The notes under the pieces are model-generated. The model was given only the letters and a program-made list of their open reading frames with translations, was not told the DNA's origin and did no database searches. The position numbers and the translations under genes are program-made. From assembly GCA_009780185.1 (NCBI GenBank), contig WRAN01000009.1, forward strand, positions 49,701 through 113,700: a stretch of 64,000 bases of DNA, in the 5' to 3' direction. This document shows positions 60,774 to 64,000 of this stretch, piece after piece. The stretch is from Defluviitaleaceae bacterium. GTDB taxonomy: Bacteria > Bacillota > Clostridia > Lachnospirales > WQUN01. Each line of letters opens with the position of its first letter. Position 1 is the stretch's first letter.

Positions 60774-61856
60774 TTAATCGTCATCTCGTTCTGCTGGATA
60801 TTCTTCATATGCGCTCCTATATCCTTCTTCTTCACGTGGAGGATCGAAGCGCTCGCCGCCTTCCATCATTTCATAATCAAATTCGAATGGAATGAAATCG
60901 TTATTCATTGTGGAAATGGAGGTTAATGTACGGCTGGATAGTTCAAATGTCAAATGAGCCTCGCGACCGGTTTCATCTGTAGCGAGGAAGACTACAGAAG
61001 CATCTCGGTCAAAATTGCCGTTACCTGCGTATAACAATACTGCAAATGCACTGTCAAATACCAGATCAACTACTACTGTTGTATTAAAATGTCTTTGGGC
61101 ATATACCATGGCCAGTTGACTTATTTCCTCTATTTCCTGAGGAGAAACATGTGCCTCAAAAGCGGACTCCCAATCTCCATCCCATTCGCGATCTATATAT
61201 TCTTGCGTAGACATATAGTGTGGTAGTGGGCGATTGAGCGCTGCCGGGGCCATCTTCCAAATATTAATCCGCTGACCGGTGACGGCGTCTATTACGAAAT
61301 AAAAACGAGCGGGTGTGTAGATAAAGTCACGGAACAATCCCTCCATATCAGCATTTACATCTTCAAAATCTTCGCCTGCTTCTAGTCGGGCCGAAAACAC
61401 TTCGTTTATCTCTCTAAGCTGCGCCCTATCCTCTAAGGTGTTTCTTCTGGTAACGGATACAGCCCCATTCCATAGGCTTCGTGTTACATGTTCCCAATCC
61501 GAAAACTCAAGCTCTACATACATACCATCTATGCTTTCGCCAAAAATATCCTGGATATATCTAGCGCCAATCTGCGCGGCATCTTCAAGGGATAATGCCG
61601 CAGGACTTAATTCCATCTCCTCAAAGGTGGTGTTAATCGTTGTAAGATTAAAGGTTTGGGAGTTATTTGATAACGGCACCTCATCAGGGGTAACCGGGGC
61701 TTCCGTACTGTTATCTGATGTGGATTGATAAGTATTTGAATTGTTGTTTGTTGACGCATGAATGGCCTCGTCGCTGCCGCATCCGTAAAGCAGCGCAGTT
61801 ACCACCACCATAGCCAATACTGTTGTTAATGCTTTCATAAGATTTTGTTGCTTCAT
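60774..61856 (-). CDS. Unrecognised lipoprotein
   Basis: 360 aa from the ATG at 61856, eight bases after AAGGA; the ATG at 61862 is too close to it. The signal peptide ends in the lipobox LLYGC (Cys26). A Thr/Ser/Asn-rich linker follows (about 30-70). The mature part has two alpha/beta regions (DAAQIGARYIQDIFGESIDG near residue 95; IEEISQLAMVYAQRHFNTTV near 240) that faintly recall PepSY-like repeats. It ends in an acidic tail. No family was recognised. Located before an XRE regulator on the same strand, 115 bases apart. Confidence 0.8.
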   Translation of the reverse strand: MKQQNLMKALTTVLAMVVVTALLYGCGSDEAIHASTNNNSNTYQSTSDNSTEAPVTPDEVPLSNNSQTFNLTTINTTFEEMELSPAALSLEDAAQIGARYIQDIFGESIDGMYVELEFSDWEHVTRSLWNGAVSVTRRNTLEDRAQLREINEVFSARLEAGEDFEDVNADMEGLFRDFIYTPARFYFVIDAVTGQRINIWKMAPAALNRPLPHYMSTQEYIDREWDGDWESAFEAHVSPQEIEEISQLAMVYAQRHFNTTVVVDLVFDSAFAVLLYAGNGNFDRDASVVFLATDETGREAHLTFELSSRTLTSISTMNNDFIPFEFDYEMMEGGERFDPPREEEGYRSAYEEYPAERDDD

Positions 61857-61971
61857 TTGCATGTTCCTTCCGAAATAATTTATGCAGGCCTCACAGTGGA
61901 TATATTAGTTGGGATATGTTTTGAAAATATTATGTAGATATTATGGAGTTGTAAATTAATTTGATCCTTGT

Positions 61972-62907
61972 CTACAAATCTATACCAAGTACCACTTTTG
62001 CCTGCTCTTTTAATCCAATTAGATGGTCGTGCATTTCAAATAATTCCATTACAGTAACTATTTGTGTGAATAGCTTCTTGCTTTCTTCTGCTTTCCCGAG
62101 CCAGCCAAGAGTCGCTGCTTTTAGCCACAGGATAAATGGCAGGCGGTATAGGTTATGGTTTTTTATACATACTTTAATCCCGACATCGCATACTTCAATT
62201 GCCTCATTAAGCCTGTCGTCCTCTCCCAAATACCTTGCCAAGTTCATTATTATCGTGGGATATTCGCGCCCCATTTCATCATTGTCTATACAATGGTTAT
62301 CGAAGTTGAGCTTTAGTTCATACATAATATCCACCGCTTTATCCGTTTTTCCTTCTTCGCTGTAAGATACAGCCAGTCGGCTAATAATCGTACGGTCCTG
62401 CTTGGATAGGTAATAGTCGCGGATATTCTTTATATTAAATGTTGGGATGGTTATTTTTATAGCATCGGACAGTATTGATCTTACCTCTAAGGATGTTGAC
62501 CTTTTGTTGATAGCGTTGGTGGCTTTAAGAATTAAGATATTTTGACGGTTTAGCTCATTTTGCATATATTTTTCATTGTTTTCCAGTTGTTGTATCAGAT
62601 CATCTATTTTACTTACTACAGGGTCTTTCTGGTCGTATGTTTGAAAGGTTAGTAAATTATCTAGCTCGTTAAGGATTTTGAGGGCGTCTGCCATTTCTTC
62701 ATCGTGGAAAAAGTCGGTAATTTTGTGTGGGGCGAAGCCCAGCTTTTCTAATAAATTTTCTAAAGTTTTATTGTTGGGCATGACTTTGCCACTTTCTATT
62801 TTGGATAGGGTGGCTCTGTCTATTATGGGGAAGGCCAACTCTTCTTGGGTCAGGCCTTTTTGCTTACGTAAACGTTTTATAAGTGAACCTACGTTGTAGT
62901 TTGCCAT
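61972..62907 (-). CDS. XRE-family regulator with a helical repeat-like C-terminus
   Basis: 311 aa. The helix-turn-helix (LIKRLRKQKGLTQEELAF, then DRATLSKIESGKVMP) fills 1-65. The rest is all helical with TPR-like spacing (SRLAVSYSEEGKTDKAVDIM, IIMNLARYLGEDDRLNEAIE, LWLKAATLGWLGKAEESKKL), as in RRNPP peptide-sensing regulators (PlcR, Rgg). No obvious cognate signal peptide gene was found nearby. It could control the downstream lipoprotein gene or itself. The region upstream (62908-63060) is AT-rich and shared with the divergent small membrane protein. Confidence 0.88.
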   Translation of the reverse strand: MANYNVGSLIKRLRKQKGLTQEELAFPIIDRATLSKIESGKVMPNNKTLENLLEKLGFAPHKITDFFHDEEMADALKILNELDNLLTFQTYDQKDPVVSKIDDLIQQLENNEKYMQNELNRQNILILKATNAINKRSTSLEVRSILSDAIKITIPTFNIKNIRDYYLSKQDRTIISRLAVSYSEEGKTDKAVDIMYELKLNFDNHCIDNDEMGREYPTIIMNLARYLGEDDRLNEAIEVCDVGIKVCIKNHNLYRLPFILWLKAATLGWLGKAEESKKLFTQIVTVMELFEMHDHLIGLKEQAKVVLGIDL

Positions 62908-63060
62908 TCTTGCCTCCGATATTTTGTAAAGCTGTGATGCTATTAAATGTGATTATGACATGTTTGCGGCTTTTTTCAAGGCTTTGATGCGTAAAGCAAT
63001 ATGCAAAGGTTCTACGTATCTGTATAAATAAAGAGAAATTAATTTTGAAGGAGCAGTAAA

Positions 63061-63402
63061 ATGAAAGGCAAAAACTTATTATTGATAGTAACATCTGTTG
63101 CAATGATTATTCTGGGGGGATACGCATTAGTGATAGATTTGCTTGATTTCGCAGCTACAGAGCAAAGTCTGAGGATTATTAGCTCACTAGCAGCATCCGC
63201 TAGTTGCGTTGTTGCTGGTTTTTTCGGTATTTTATCCATATCAAGAAAAAGAATTTTACATGTAGGTATTTTACTATTATTGATTACCATTATTGACGTT
63301 GTGGTGGGTGTGGGCTTCTTCGATATGAGTCTTTTTCATCTTACACTTTTTATTTGGCCAATTCTATATTTATTAGGCTGGCGCATATCAGACAGAAAAT
63401 GA
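63061..63402 (+). CDS. Small four-helix membrane protein
   Basis: 113 aa. Four hydrophobic segments (about 6-27, 37-58, 66-86, 92-108) are joined by short basic loops (SRKR, SDRK). No family recognised. The start at 63061 follows GAAGGAG. It is divergent from the XRE regulator, which may control it. A phosphatase gene starts about 70 bases downstream on the same strand. Confidence 0.75.
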   Translation: MKGKNLLLIVTSVAMIILGGYALVIDLLDFAATEQSLRIISSLAASASCVVAGFFGILSISRKRILHVGILLLLITIIDVVVGVGFFDMSLFHLTLFIWPILYLLGWRISDRK

Positions 63403-63472
63403 GCGCGTTCATCAATATCATCTTTTACACAGGATGAAAAATACATTTTTAAATTTGCAGGGGGTGTACGTA

Positions 63473-64000
63473 TTGCAGCGAATAGTTTTTTTGCGACATA
63501 GTGAACCTGATTACTCATTTGTTAGAGAAAGGAATTATATTGGTCATGGGGTTGATTTAGCCCAACTTACCGAAAATGGCATTACAATTGCTGAAAATGT
63601 TTCGTTTGACAATAGATTAGACAATGCCGAAATAATAGTTTCTTCTCCATATACACGGGCTTTGCAAACAGCAGCGATTATATCTAAAAATAGGCAGTTA
63701 GATATAAGAATCGAAGTAGATTTGCATGAGTGGATGCCTGATTTGTCTTTTCAATATTCGTCTAAAGAAGAATCACTAAAAGCAAGTGAACTATGTTCTG
63801 AGTACAAAGGAGTATGCCCGAACGATAGTGAAATAAAGTTTGAAAACCTCATAGCTGTATTTAACCGCGCTAAAAATGCGCTTTTGCGTTATAGAAAATA
63901 CAAAAAAATCATTGTTGTAACGCATTGTATTGTTATGCGCCAATTCTCTTTTGCACCTGAGATTCCTTTTGGAGGAATATCAGAGATTGATTTTGACGAG
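63473..64000 (+). CDS. Histidine phosphatase family protein, 3' end outside window
   Basis: At least 176 aa. TTG at 63473, six to seven bases after GGGGGTG, gives (M)QRIVFLRHSEPDYSFVRE. The catalytic His is in RHSE near residue 8, the second conserved block is SSPYTRALQTAAII near 62, and VTHCIVMRQF near 150 has the distal His. These are phosphoglycerate-mutase-like (histidine phosphatase) motifs. The sequence is too divergent from Gpm or CobC to name a substrate. The frame is open at the right edge. Confidence 0.88.
   Translation, partial: MQRIVFLRHSEPDYSFVRERNYIGHGVDLAQLTENGITIAENVSFDNRLDNAEIIVSSPYTRALQTAAIISKNRQLDIRIEVDLHEWMPDLSFQYSSKEESLKASELCSEYKGVCPNDSEIKFENLIAVFNRAKNALLRYRKYKKIIVVTHCIVMRQFSFAPEIPFGGISEIDFDE

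Noticed and set aside
1..64000. Prophage, transposon or plasmid segment
   Set aside because: No integrase, transposase, terminase or replication gene was found; housekeeping genes are spread throughout.

Overview
The window looks like a chromosome segment of a strictly anaerobic, low-to-middle GC Gram-positive bacterium of class Clostridia, most likely near Lachnospiraceae. The basis is the gene set and signals: near-universal GGAGG ribosome sites, sigma-A type promoters, oxygen-independent HemZ, RqcP, an FMN riboswitch in front of an ECF riboflavin transporter, LytTR/GHKL signalling, meso-diaminopimelate dehydrogenase, a membrane pyrophosphatase and many ABC exporters. No rRNA, tRNA, CRISPR array, phage or transposase gene was seen. 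The genus cannot be fixed from sequence reading alone.

Layout. 1-6.6 kb (minus strand): a compact operon of a GrpE-like factor, a lidless DnaK-like Hsp70, a second Hsp70 fused to a von Willebrand A domain, and a GAP1-type (GTPase-associated protein 1) gene that runs off the left edge. This is the best candidate for a poorly described system. 6.7-11.6 kb: a Gld-type ABC transporter operon (ATPase, permease, GldG-like, DUF4340). 11.9-16.8 kb: hisS, hemZ and rel, overlapping by ATGA junctions. 16.9-18.7 kb (plus): wecB, a GNAT with an apparent non-AUG start, and rqcP. 18.8-21.3 kb: an orphan membrane-anchored protein, then ribU under an FMN riboswitch. 21.3-27.6 kb (minus): lysA, lgt, aspS, deoB and a YkvI-type carrier. 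27.8-33.8 kb: a heterodimeric ABC exporter, rpsT, a ferredoxin-like aldo/keto reductase and a YdcF protein.

33.9-44.1 kb is an alpha-glucoside module: a LacI regulator faces a GH65 phosphorylase, two sugar permeases, a lipoprotein binding protein, an (alpha/alpha)6-barrel glycosidase-like protein and beta-phosphoglucomutase. The transported sugar would be phosphorolysed to beta-glucose-1-phosphate and passed to glycolysis as glucose-6-phosphate. The transporter ATPase is not encoded here. 44.2-50.6 kb holds an ABC exporter pair, a small lipoprotein behind a perfect inverted repeat, and an unusual operon of ddh with a LytTR regulator and a GHKL kinase. 50.7-53 kb has a PIG-L deacetylase paired with a ROK-like protein. 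53-60.7 kb holds an M28 peptidase, hppA, a pyrG whose glutaminase triad is lost (Cys to Gly, His to Arg), and asnS. 60.7-64 kb holds a lipoprotein, an XRE regulator with a repeat-like C-terminus, a small membrane protein and a histidine phosphatase cut by the right edge.

Non-coding structure worth noting: a family of structured 78-bp repeats (27615-27770 and 57530-57603) with compensatory stem changes; a 155-bp imperfect palindrome ahead of the Gld-type operon; and a 25-bp repeat present three times.
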